From the NCBI GenBank assembly GCA_949361645.1, contig OX442422.1:2755563-2819562 (forward strand): a DNA stretch of 64,000 bases, given 5' to 3'. The notes under the pieces were generated by a model. The model saw nothing but the letters and a program-made list of their open reading frames with translations. It was not told where the DNA came from and did not search any database. The DNA is from Spongilla lacustris. Its lineage: Eukaryota; Porifera; Demospongiae; Spongillida; Spongillidae. Positions 22,291 through 32,959 of this stretch are shown here, in pieces. The translations under genes were made by a program, and so were the position numbers. Position 1 is the stretch's first letter, and each line of letters begins with the position of its first letter.

Positions 22291-22858
22291 CTTATTGTAT
22301 AAATGCTAAAAATGCATACCTTGCATTGAACTTTTAATATACTTATTGCATGCATAATCATGCACCCTGATTTTCCATTTGCATTCAGCCATTCCTATAG
22401 TTGCCATGAAAAATGGACGGAATGCTATGGTGCTGCATGAAGCAGCAACAGAGCTAGTTAGCCAGCTAACCAAAGATGGAGAAGAAAGTAATGCTGATGA
22501 AGAAGAACGAGAACAATGTGAACCCAGTGAAGAATATGGATTGTTGCATTGATTATGAGCACTAGGGTGTATTACATATATTATGTTGTATTGTACAATT
22601 AATATATATTATATATCAGGCTGTATAGCATTCCAATCTTTTACAGTGGATATTGTCAGCTTTCTATGTATGCATAGTATTTCCAAACAAAGCAATTGAA
22701 AATAAGTTGCGAACCAATAATATGGTTTGATGGAAATGGTTTATCAACTGCTATTTGTCAATGGTTTAAGCCGCGTTGAAAATATGTCACAGAAATAGTC
22801 ATTTTGTGCAACAGAAATTTTCAAATTGGAATTTACACACTGAAATTGGAAGGAGTTT

Positions 22859-23254
22859 ACTACATCTTAACACATCATATATGTAGTTGATGGTCATTGT
22901 CCAATGTTAATCCTGATTGATGAACTTTGCAGCACAAACAATGATTTTATTTTGAATTTCAAAGTTCCATCATTTGCATGTAGTCATAAGAAGACTAATA
23001 TCTTTGGAAGATCTCTTAATTCACATCACTCCAGATTTATGAGGTTCCATGGAGTCAGTTCATGTTATTACAAGTAAATAAAAATCATGCATATAATTAT
23101 ATAGGATTTTAAGGCAATGGTGGTGCAAAAAGCATGTAAACATGTGTGAAATCATAATGAAAAATGAAATATGTAACACTTAAAACAATATTAACCTCAA
23201 GATGATTGAAATACTGCAAGCATCCTTCCTTTTACAAGTTTTGAGGACCTCACA
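22859..23254. repeat. 390-bp dispersed duplication, copy 1
   Basis: This segment, from 'actacatcttaacacatcat' to 'gttttgaggacctcaca', is nearly identical to 62035-62419 in the same orientation, apart from small indels. No coding content was recognised. Confidence 0.9.
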
Positions 23255-23263
23255 TGTAAATAT

Positions 23264-23335
23264 TTGATAACAGGTGTTTCCTTACTGATAATTACCGATA
23301 AGCTCAAAACCTTACCGATAGTTGACCCTAGTAAG
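23264..23335. repeat. Fragment of 'AGGGTCAACTATCGGTAAG' repeat family
   Basis: The stretch 'ccttactgataattaccgat' to 'ccgatagttgaccctag' matches the arms of the palindrome at 46549-47185 and the segment 48690-48812. Confidence 0.8.
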
Positions 23336-24190
23336 ACCGAGATGACCATGCATGCCCCTCCCCTTGTAGAGCCATTAACCTACCTTTGTTTTTCGGGTAT
23401 CTTAAACTCGGTGTTCTCTTTGTTAACGAGCTGTTTTCTTTGGCTTGGACGTCAGCTTTGCTGAATTAGAAACGCCTGTTGTAAACGTGTCTGGCGCGTC
23501 ATATTGCATCATACTGCTAGGCAACCGAGAATTTTCATCCATAATGAATTGCACCTGCTTGAGTTATTTCACGGCATATAATGCCATCAGGTGTCAAAGG
23601 AAGGCCAAGCCATCATTTTAGAATGAAATGATTATAATCATGATTATAATGATAAATATTATACTTATCATGATAAAAATTACACATACATGTATAACTA
23701 TAATATTATATTTATAAAAGGCCTTGATTTTATTTTATTTTATTCATAGGTATACATGTTTAGTACACTGCAACTTTTGTGTATGCATATTCATGTAAAG
23801 TATACCGCAAATGCAGACACAACTTATAGATGAAGCAGCAGCAAATTGATTGTTGAAATTCCTTAGAGTTCACTTCTACGTATCTATCTCAATGCAGAAT
23901 GTGGAGGTTGCATGAATATGCAGCTACATGTATTTAGTATCATGAAGGTAGGCTCTAAACAATAAAGTTGCTGCCTTCTTGTTTACATTGGTGAATATAC
24001 ATGTATGCATGTACAGGCAAATTAGAAGATGACCATGTATAACATTATTAGTAGAAATGCCAGGGCCAAACCAAATAATACTTTTGATGCATGCGGCATG
24101 ACTTCAATAAACATTATATCAATGATTGCAAAAATCAAAACTTTTTAAAACTTTGTTGCATTGTATGGAAAAAGACACTACATTTATGCA
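23336..24190. other. No recognised features
   Basis: AT-rich intergenic sequence. No coding pattern was recognised. Confidence 0.5.
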
Positions 24191-24201
24191 GCATTTTCTT
24201 G

Positions 24202-25320
24202 CTAAAGGAGATTACACTGATATCGACAAGGTTCAACTGGATCATGTGGCGGAGGGGGAGGTAAACACAGCGTGGAGGAGTCCCACCCATGATTGTTGCC
24301 GAACGCTATCCATTGGTTAATCATGATCTTTGCACATTGTGGTATACATCCTGGAACAATACGTGCATCTAAACCTTTCGTGAACTGTGTGTACATATCT
24401 GGAGTAAAGTTGAGATCCCTGGGATAAGGCCTGTTTTGGGAGCCTACAGATCGTATCTCTCCATGCAGCACTACTTGACCTCTGGAAAGTACCTCACTTC
24501 TAAAAATAAGGGCCATCTGACTGGCCCACCATGTCTTTTGATCAAATGTGGCGTCGTAAGGTAAAAGGTACTTCACTGCTTTGTGATGAAAGGCGTTAAC
24601 CATGGCATCATACCACAGGCCCGCCATGTACACATGCTCCAAATCCTCCCTAAAGCAACTCCTGACTTTGTGAATTTGATGTATCCTCTCTGCAAAATTT
24701 TGTCCAAGCAAATCAAGTCCTACAACAGCTGGTTCCACAGATTGTAAAAATCCTTCGAACCTTCTCCACGCCTCTGCATTTTTGTTATCCACTACCATGA
24801 CATCATCGTCCATAAATATGTAGTACAAATAGGTGGTGTTCCTCTTCATGGCTGCCTCAAAGAGAAGGTTCCTCCCAGTAGTCCATGTCGCGGATGTACC
24901 CAAAATGTACTCCACGTGAGGTAGAGTGCGGTCATCGCAAAGTTGTTTGAAGGAGAGAACAATGACGTGGAAGTCCAGACTTCCGTTTCCAAGTGCCTCG
25001 TTCGTCCTCAGGTTGGATGGAAGGCACGATTCTGTTTGCAACATATACAGAGAATGTACCTCCAGTGCCGTTGCCATGCTTACAGTTTTAATAGTCGTGG
25101 TCTGATTATGGTTAGTTATAAATGTTAATTGGCTAGTCGAACTTGCCATTTTGTTGCGCAGGATTGTCGATGTGTTGTGTATTTTGGGATCAGAGTAGGC
25201 TTATAACAGATCTGGTTGATTTGTTTTACATGTACGGTTTTTTGTGAAGCAAAATGAAGAATAAAGTATAAATATCACCACGAAGCAGCATATGGTCAAC
25301 AGTATGAAAGCTTTTCTCAT
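24202..25320 (-). CDS. Glycosyltransferase-like type II membrane protein, with in-frame stop
   Basis: The body of 315 codons (25149-24202) is open. Motifs are 'SATWTTGRNLLFEAA', then YYIFMDDDVMVVD, then 'AWRRFEGFLQSVEPAVVG', 'PYDATFDQKTWWASQM' and a Pro-rich C-terminus with several Cys. The DDD motif after hydrophobic residues resembles the metal/nucleotide-sugar DxD of GT-A glycosyltransferases; the exact family was not recognised. In the same frame upstream, an ATG at 25320-25318 begins MRKAFILLTICCFVVIFILY, a good signal anchor, but TAA at 25203-25201 separates it from the body. The stop would be removed in frame if a 36-nt GT..AG stretch just around it were an intron, which is unusually short. 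Otherwise the gene is a recent pseudogene or starts at 25149 without an anchor. A TATA-like box lies 20 bp upstream. A decayed duplicate is at 5851-6593. Confidence 0.6.
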
Positions 25321-25339
25321 TTGTGATTCCGGCCAGAGC

Positions 25340-25347
25340 TATATATA
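25340..25347 (-). promoter_or_regulatory. TATA-like element upstream of glycosyltransferase-like gene
   Basis: 'tatatata' (minus strand, within 'cctatatatagctctgg') lies about 20 nt before the ATG at 25320. It is close to the ATG, so it would imply a very short leader. Assigned by position and sequence only. Confidence 0.25.
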
Positions 25348-25983
25348 GGGATGGTTTTGTAGGGAGGGGATTTGAAATGACATAAATGCAGTTCATTCAG
25401 CACTGGGAACACATACACTACATGTATCATTTAGCTGTTGAGAATGTACGGAACCTATTCTATACGTTACTCGTTAGTAGGTTCTATGTAGGAATTCAAG
25501 TGTCGTGTAATATTGCCGTGAAATATTGCCGTGAAATATTGCCGTGTGCCATAGAATTAATTGGACTTATCATGATGATGAAGCGACAATATCTGCATGC
25601 ATGCATGTACTATTACGATTAACAATTCCTGACTGAAGTGTGTTGAATATGTACATGTATAAGCGTGCATGCATGCCATGTACATGTACGCGTGCTCTAT
25701 CACAGAGCCTTCAAGGGTGTTTGAAAAAAAAAAAACATATTCAATGTTGAATGATGATGCATGACTTCGGGATGGTTGAATGGAGGATTGGCATGGATAC
25801 ATGAAATTGTTTCGTAATTGAAATGGCACCGGCTTTGTGCATGCACATGCATGTATTACCCTTAGTAGGAGCATTATCTCTTTAGTCTGAGCTTTCTATA
25901 TACATAGGTCCAATGGGCACTCAAGCACGTGACCAAAATCAATATTAAATTTGGTTGGCAAATTTATTGTCCGTGCCTAAGAA

Positions 25984-26112
25984 ATGTTTGTTAATTGCTG
26001 TGCGATTGGTTGTAAAAGTCACCATGGTGAACATTCTAGCCTTGGATTTTATCGTTTTCCATGTAATGATCATCCCTGAAGACAGAAATGGATAAAAGGT
26101 TGAACTGGTTGG
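25984..26112 (+). pseudogene. THAP zinc-finger fragment with premature stop
   Basis: From ATG 25984 the frame reads MFVNCCAIGCKSHHGE, then 'SLGFYRFP', matching the start of a THAP domain (C-x4-C followed by a Phe-Tyr-.-Phe-Pro block). TGA at 26077-26079 follows, where CGA (Arg) would fit a THAP consensus. Past it, RQKWIK continues the expected pattern with the conserved Trp. The frame then runs into a MITE beginning at 26113. The second half of the domain (C-x2-H) is missing. It resembles the THAP exon at 50346. Confidence 0.7.
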
Positions 26113-26235
26113 CCGTACCCAGACCGTCGCGCACGGTCGGGCTACACCCAACTACTGGATGCCCATATAGAACGTAGTGGTGATGTAATCCACCCACTGC
26201 TGTGACATATTTGGGTCTGTCTGGGTACGAGACTT
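26113..26235. mobile_element. 'CTCGTACCCAGACC' MITE
   Basis: The left end 'ccgtacccagacc' and right end 'ggtctgtctgggtacgagac' are inverted relatives. The interior 'gtggtgatgtaatccaccc' is shared, in inverse orientation, with the MITE at 47264-47381. It interrupts the THAP fragment. No coding capacity. Confidence 0.65.
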
Positions 26236-27513
26236 ATGCCCATAGTACACTCACGAATCTGTGGTTACGCTCAGGAAAACCTGTTAGTCTCTACTAGTAA
26301 ACATAAGTCGGGTCCCCAGACTCAGCAATGATGTAGACTTTGTCCCGACTGTGTTCTCGTTAAGGAAGCAAGAAAGATTAAACACTTACCCAGCCATGCA
26401 TGTGCAGTGACCAGGAAAAATAGAACCGTCTGGCTTAGCTATCATCCAAGCTTCACGTCATCGTGCAACATCAGGTGAGCGCTAGCTAGGGCTTTGACCC
26501 CTATACCACGACATTACATAAACAGGAGACTCGAAGAAATTGTACGCTTTGAGCTGCTGCCATGAAAGCAGCTGCTCCTGGATATACATGCCAGTTCTTT
26601 AATGAAAAATACGCCCATACTCTTTCGTAGTTCATTTGTTTGGGTACCACTAACCAGGATAACTCTTTCCGTGGCCACAACGACATATCGCGATGGCTGT
26701 TAGATTCCAAGTATGGGACACAACTTAACAGCATACCAACATGTTCCAATTTCTGATTGTAATGACTTTGGCAACCAGATTTTAGTACGCCGTCCATTAG
26801 CTTATGTACACACGTGACAACCAAATTAATAAAACAAGATATCACGTGGTTCGCTGGACCTAATTTTGATAATCGTTCTGTTGTTACGTTGCGTGTGCAC
26901 GTGCATATGTGTGCGCAGGGGGAGGAGTCCACAGCATTATTGATTTCACAACGGATTTTTAAATCAATTGATAATCAACGCATGATTTGATCGTAAAATC
27001 AAGTGCACTTGATTTGCGATTGATTTTATGGTGAAATCAATTGTGAATCAATATTTGATTTGACGCGTTTTTTTTCCTGTGGTAATGACTCGCCAAATAT
27101 GAAATTATAATTAAATGTACACATGTATATACGGGTTTGCTTTTCCTTGGTCAAATGTATGCGTTTATGTATATGGCCAAAGCCTGTCAGCGTTTTGCTA
27201 CAGTCAGTGAACCCTATGTTGGTATCGAAATCAAAACTTGAAATCAAAAGGTCAAATAGAAAAGATTTGAAGGTGTAAGAGCAGAAGAACACGAAGTTCA
27301 TAATAAGGGGGGGGGGGGGGGGGGGGGGGTTAAACTACTACATATATTCCTTGTTATTCAAACATTGGTATTCCGCATCTTTAAATATCGGCCATGCACA
27401 TTATAACTTTTACTTCTCTAGAAAATAGTGCAATTCATAGTTGTACAATGAAACCAGGCATCATAGATAATGGAAAAATTATTGGATACTGTAATCTTTT
27501 GAACATTTTCATA
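26236..27513. other. No recognised genes; poly-G tract at 27307-27329
   Basis: Contains further degenerate 'gggtccccagactc' motifs near 26300, a run of short TTGATTT-type inverted motifs near 26940-27060, and a 23-nt poly-G run. No coding pattern was recognised. Confidence 0.5.
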
Positions 27514-29623
27514 TTAATGTGACATATATGAAACAGAGTTCCTTTCTATTTGTTCATTCATCAGATTACACCATATATCACTTCCAAATCTACTACTCAG
27601 TTTCAAACTATGAACAAAGTGTTTAGTTCTAGCGAACTCCGCAATCAAAGTTTCATTATACCTGTCTGCATCCCACAAATTGCCATTCTTAAAGTATACA
27701 TGATCCTGAGTTCCTGCAATGTCCAAAGCTAATGGTATCAGTAACTCACAGAATAGGTCACTTCTATTCATGAGATAAACTAAAACTGTGCTAAGGTTAC
27801 TGACCATGGCATGTGGTATATGCAAAACGTCTACAACTGCATTGCCATGTATGCGATTAGGAAAGCCAACATTCTGTGACAATATTTGCTTCCATTCGTA
27901 TGGTAGGTCATTTACAACTTCTACAAATCTTTCCAAAAAGTTATCTTCAGAACCTTTCCACCACCACCAATAATCTCCATTAAGCGATGTAAGATCATTA
28001 AATTTAAAAACACGTGGTTCTATTAGCCACGCTTTCGATGTTGGGAGTGTGCTCAACATTGTAATATTGATAAACATGTCATCGGAGATATATAAATAAC
28101 TGGTTGCATTACTGTTCCCATTTTGTAAACATTTTAATAAAGCTCGCTGCTGATACCATCCATGCCTTGTGTAAACTGGAATGGCTTTAACAGCACTTGG
28201 AATGCCTTTAATATCTTCTCTTGACCATTCATCAAAAAGTAGTACAATTGAACTAAAAAATCGCAAATAGTATGCTAGCAACTTTCTGATTGTATGATTT
28301 GTGGGACCCCAATTGAACATGATGCATAGCTGAACATCCCTTGTCCACAGTTTTGATTTTTCAGGAAGCTTAGGAAACGTGTATCCAATTTGATTAAGAT
28401 CCGATATCCACGCACTCACGTATTTGTAATCCTTCACTCCAACCAAATTTTCAAGGAACAAATGTAGATATAACTGGAGCAGTGCAACTTCAAACTGATC
28501 AAATGTCATTGGAAAATATCTTAAAGTATCCACCAGCTTCAATGATTCATCAGAGAAAGTTATTTTTTCACTGTCTGCAACAATGGTGGTAGAAATGGCA
28601 GCCGGATGAACAAACATGAGGCAAGCATCAGGGATAAGGTAGAAGAGGCTCTGAGCAATGTACGATCTCCAGACTGCAACTAAGCTAGCATTCACTGTGG
28701 CAGGCAAAAAGAGTGACCACAAGGCTTCATACGTATGGATTGTAGCTCTTGCATTGTATGGTGAAAAAATTCCTCTTGGCACAACTAGTTTTTTGGGTTG
28801 GATGTTAGCATTTATGATATTTCCATAATCATACCTTGGGTCTACAAGATAATGTTGGACAATAGGAAAGCATGAAATTTCAGTTGACTTAAGCGATGAA
28901 TTTGTGTTATCCTGGAAATAAGACAGTGCACTCCACAAATGATTGCCTACGTAAGAGAAAAACATCAAACTTATTATTAATAATCGCATCAAGTAATATA
29001 CCTGTCGTTTCCATTTTAGGAAGCAGTGGACTTTTGAACATTTTCTTCTCTTGTTCAACTGGCAAATACTCTCCATTAATGGGAAGCGGAAAGTTGCTTT
29101 CTTCCATATCATAAATCACTCTTGCTCCATTTGCAATAGCATACAAGTAGCCTATATTTTTCCAGCTGAATGAGTTCATCAGTTTGTGTGGTTTCAATGA
29201 AGCATAGCTAACTAGCTTATAAGGAAGCGTTCGGAGAGCCGCAATTGACATATATATCAAGCAGCTGCTATTGAGTTCCATTGAAGCACTCCACAGTACC
29301 GAGTGTGTTCCAATAACAAGCAAACACCAGTCTTGAGTTGAATTGAGGAATTTCAACATACTAGGCGTTATTTTGTTATCACAGGACATAACTATGGCCC
29401 ACTTAGTCAACCCATGGCAATTATTTTGGTATGTAGATGAAGGTAAGGAGTCCACTTCAGAGGAGTCCCCTTCAGAGGAGTGCACGTCAGAGGAGTGCAC
29501 GTCAGAGGAGTGCACTTCAGAGGAGTGCACTTCAGGAGTATCAACATAGAAAATATAGGTGTAGAATAATAGGAGTATTGCAACATAAGATACTAAAATG
29601 ATGACGCTTGTCTTTAAATTCAT
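27514..29623 (-). CDS. STELLO/DUF288-family putative glycosyltransferase
   Basis: A two-exon gene. Exon 1 is 29623-29002, the intron is 29001-28947 (55 nt, CAG|GTATAT...ACGTAG|G), and exon 2 is 28946-27514. The splice joins METTG to NHLWSAL in phase, giving about 684 residues. Residues 7-26 form a signal anchor (VIILVSYVAILLLFYTYIFY), followed by a Ser/Glu-rich stem with VHSS repeats. Family blocks known from plant STELLO1/2 are all present in order: LTKWAIVMS, NIGYLYAIANGARVIYD, 'SLFLPATVNASLVAVWRSYI', AQSLFYLIPDACLMFVHP, 'SAWISDLNQIGYTFPKLP', TSYLYISDDMF with an acidic pair, and a WWWWKGSEDNF block late in the protein. Plant STELLOs are Golgi proteins that support cellulose synthase assembly. 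In an animal-type genome the substrate is unknown; Golgi location is an inference. The plant proteins are roughly similar in size. No stops or frameshifts were found, so this looks like an intact gene. Confidence 0.85.
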
Positions 29624-31841
29624 TTGTTATAGGTTGCCACCTACAATGAATATATTAAAATGTATTAAAATTGATTGCCAATCCAAATTAAAACAACACA
29701 TGCACTGGTAAAGGAATTACACAACATTCTACAAAGAAATATGTATGCATGTCTATATATTTACCTCATTATGTGTGCATCACTGTATGTATGTGCATTT
29801 ACTGATGCATGTATGCATACATGTGTACATGTGTGTGTGTGCATGCATGTGTGCAAATGTGTATGTGCATATACGTGTGTATGTGTATTTTCTTTATTCT
29901 GTTTTTTGTATGGTTTGTTTTAGTTGTGCACTGTCTTATTTTTGATTCTAAAAAAAATATGCATTGTACTTATGTGCGTTAATTAAATAATAGACTTACA
30001 TAATTGCATGCAACCTCCATCAATAGATATTTGTCAGACTATTTCTAAGAGTTACATTGTACCTAGGCACTGACATTCACTGTAGGAGGAAATCTACATA
30101 TGTTGATATCACTCTCATTGCTTTTGCTATCCGTCCTCGGCATGGCTTGTTTATGAATAAGCATGGTCTCAACTTTCACAGTACATGTACAGGAGGTTGG
30201 CGTATATCTCCCATTGGTGCTAAAAAATTTTTTTTTGCCCACCACTCATCAAGAGATGTATACATTGAACCAGTGTTGTAGCGAGTGGGGGGCATTTGCC
30301 CCCAGGCGTCGACCTAAGGGGGGCACTAAAATGCCTAGATGTTTGATATAAATAGCATTGCAATGCGTACCGGATAATAAGCCGAGGAAAGGCTTATATT
30401 AATGCTCTTATGTTCTATGATCATACCTACAAAGAAACAGCAAGCCAATGCATACTGTGATGAATTGTGATTTTAACTTCGTTTAATTGGAGCTGAATTT
30501 TGGAACAAGAAATTAAGCAGCAGGGCCCCCCTCCTCCCTCCCTCCATATTCATACTTGCAGAGGCGGACTTAAAGGGATACCCCCCCCCCCCCCCGCAAA
30601 ACCTATGTTGTTAAAATTGTACCCAGCCCACAGGATGCGATCGTTTAGCAGGTACCATATATCGATCGACTACAGGAAAGTCTGGAAGCAAATTTTACCT
30701 GGTTTTAGCATGTTTATATGCAATTATGCTATGCCGGTTTTGTGACTTTTAAAAGTGCAAAGCGGCTGGGGCTGTGTCCCGGACCCTGATTGGGATCTTA
30801 GAGATACCCCTTTGCAGGGGGTATGGGTGTCACGCCATGCCCTTGCACTTATCCCTCTTCCCCCGCACCTAATTCTTGGATTTGGCCAAACGCAAGGTGT
30901 AACCCCCTCATATCCATGTATCTGTATTTTGCATTCGGATGTGGTCAAACACATGAGGGACCCCCCCCTCCTTATTCGGATTTGGCCAAGCGCAAGGGGG
31001 GGTGGGGGGTGGGGGAGGGAGGTGCCATCATTGAATTTTGCCTCCGGGCACCCAACACCCTCGCTACGCCTCTGCATCAAACATTTGGCAACTAACTTTG
31101 CTTTCAAGCTCAAATGGGATTCTGAGATACCGGTACAACAAAAAGGCATGTGATTAGGCACAAATTCAGCTAGCGACTGTAACCTGTAACGGCAGTCCTC
31201 TTCGTCATGATCCCCAGCATAAAAAGGTATCAACCGTTTTGCTACCTGCATGACCTCATGGTCTCCCCTTGGAAATTTGCATTTAATTTGCACAAAGTGG
31301 TTTCAATGCAGACATTTTCTTCTTGGCTAGCCTTTCTTGGCAAGCGGTGAGTGATTTGGCTCCTTAATGAACCGTTTTCCTTGTCAACAATACAACCAAC
31401 GTCGATAACGTAACTATTTTAATGTCATTCATTGCAAATGGCTACATTTTAAAGCCAGATTTCTTTGAAGGCATTTTTAGCGATACACTGTGCATTGGCA
31501 CAGAGAAATAGAGCTCCAACAATAAAATACTGAGTTTACTACTCTCCCGTAAATGTCTAAGATGTAGAAATCACGCAAAGTGAAGTTGCTCACCTAACAC
31601 AAAACCATATACATTCACTACCATCTTTGCATGGTAATAAACAAATTACCATTTAAAGTTTTAGGTGAATTTCTCCCTCGATTGCTTATGGATTGTTATG
31701 AATCATGGTATATAAAAGGAGAGGGCATTTCTCCATCGTTTGCTCGAGGTGGATTTTTAGTCTTGTAGAAGGGAACGGTATTTTCGATACAGATGCCATA
31801 CCAAAAAGTCACGTGATGCGACCTATTTATGAATGAATATT
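29624..31841. other. Intergenic sequence with MITE-like GC-rich fragments
   Basis: Near 30270-30330 and 30560-30600 lie 'gtggggggcatttgccccc' and 'gcagaggcggacttaaag' motifs, typical of MITE ends. From about 30850 to 31020 a 'ttcttggatttggccaa' / 'tattcggatttggccaa' segment occurs twice. No gene was recognised. Confidence 0.45.
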
Positions 31842-32370
31842 GGCAATCATCTAAATCTGGAGTATTAAGGGATAGGAGGAGTGCAGTTATCCTAATCCTA
31901 CCATACCACGATAACTCATTTTAGTTTTGCCAATGAGCACACCAATTTCTGCTGTGCGAGAATGAAAAGCACAAGGAGTGATATTTTTCTTTATGCTCAC
32001 ATGCTTGTGCATTTGCAACATGTCGACGGAAATGTGGTCATTTGGTATGAAAAGTGTGTACGATACTATACAAATTGTAGCTGCAGCATTACATGCCAAA
32101 AATGGGACGTCAAAAACTGCTCTATATTTAGGACAGCTTTTCCAACCATTCATACAGAGAATACAGATCAATTGCGTTCAGGTCTCTGGCTCATAAAGGC
32201 AGATGGACGTTGTGGACAAATGTCTGTGGAGTACGATCAGGTTAGGCTGGCTGCCTGGGGAATTTAAGCTACATGTAATGCTGCTTCTTTGTATGTTAGC
32301 AACCATACACACTTGTGCATAGCAATACATGTACATCAACTAATCTAGAACAGTACAGCTAGTACATGCA
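31842..32370. repeat. Dispersed repeat R430, copy A
   Basis: This segment (from 'aatcatctaaatctgg' through 'tgtcgacggaaatgtgg' to 'gcaaccatacacacttgtgc' and beyond) recurs as copy C on the opposite strand at 48817-49272. A diverged, partial copy B lies at 32425-32746 plus 35629-35696. Open frames of 94-101 codons on both strands are shared between copies A and C but have no recognisable domain. Confidence 0.9.
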
Positions 32371-32424
32371 CATACATTTCTTTGTAGGATTGATAAGCAC
32401 GACACAAAAAAGGTACAGTGTGTG

Positions 32425-32746
32425 GAGTGATGGTTTTTATGCTCACACCATCATGCAATGCAACATGTCGATGATATGACAAATTTGTATGGTACCATGC
32501 ATACATTGTAGCTATGTAGAGCATTACATGTCAAAGGTGGGACATCAGAAACTGCTCTACATTTAGAACAGCTGTGCCAACCATTCATACAAAGAACACA
32601 GATCAATTCATATTGCTTTTAGGTCTTTGCTTTTTTATTCACAGATGGACGTTGCAGACAAATGTCTGTGGAGTATGATCAAGTTAGGCTGGCTGCCACG
32701 GGAATTTAAGCTACATGTAATGCTGCTTCTTTGTATGTGTAGGAAC
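32425..32746. repeat. R430 copy B, left part, split by LTR element
   Basis: Diverged relative of copy A (shared 'acagatggacgttg', 'aatgtctgtggagta', 'gaatttaagctacatgtaat'). It ends exactly at the target duplication GGAAC, where LTR element 1 is inserted, and resumes at 35629 with 'ggaaccatacacacttgtgc'. Confidence 0.85.
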
Positions 32747-32875
32747 TGTAGTAGTAGACTGGGACATGTATGCGCATGGGGGGGTCTTATTGGAGTTCGT
32801 GTATAGGTTGTGTGGGGATGTTATGAGCTGCGTGATTCAAGATATTGTTCGTGCATAATCCGGTACAACGCTACA
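32747..32875 (+). repeat. 5' LTR of element 1 (129 bp)
   Basis: Begins 'tgtagtagtagactgggac' and ends 'cggtacaacgctaca'. It is 12 bp shorter than the 3' LTR because a GC-rich piece near its centre is missing. Confidence 0.92.
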
Positions 32876-32959
32876 CAGTGGCCGCAGTGGGATTATTACC
32901 CTCCATTTATTTTATCGTTGTGCTGGTTTGGACGCCGTACTCCTACCTATAACAAAGTA

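Larger units (their letters stand above)
18830..22552 (+). pseudogene. Decayed multi-exon gene of unknown function
   Basis: Several exons join in phase. One ends ...KGLESCFL|G at 18955. The intron 18956-20214 follows, then the exon starts (G)NYALPISCLLSPRKERS. Further introns are 20611-20671 (61 nt) and 20786-20849 (64 nt), both GT-AG and phase-consistent. Recognisable blocks are AFTYETIGGNHSRIAL (like 'YEVLGG.H...A' in invertebrate proteins I recall), MTDEQAQHLALRHNRATDF and CKMTTQDKVHLCRLW. A frameshift separates VSVFS from MTDEQ near 20535. Coding-like exons continue at 20850-21224, 21350-21547, about 21625-21740 and 22390-22552, the last with an acidic tail (DEEEREQCEP). A ParB/sulfiredoxin-like fold is a guess from the GG.H motif only. 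It lies 3' of the YqaJ-like relic on the same strand and could be part of the same element. Confidence 0.5.

Noticed and set aside
31887..32267. Candidate gene encoded by the R430 repeat (94-101 codon frames on both strands)
   Set aside because: Frames are shared only because the copies are recent. They exist on both strands, have no recognisable domain, and differences do not look like selection for coding.
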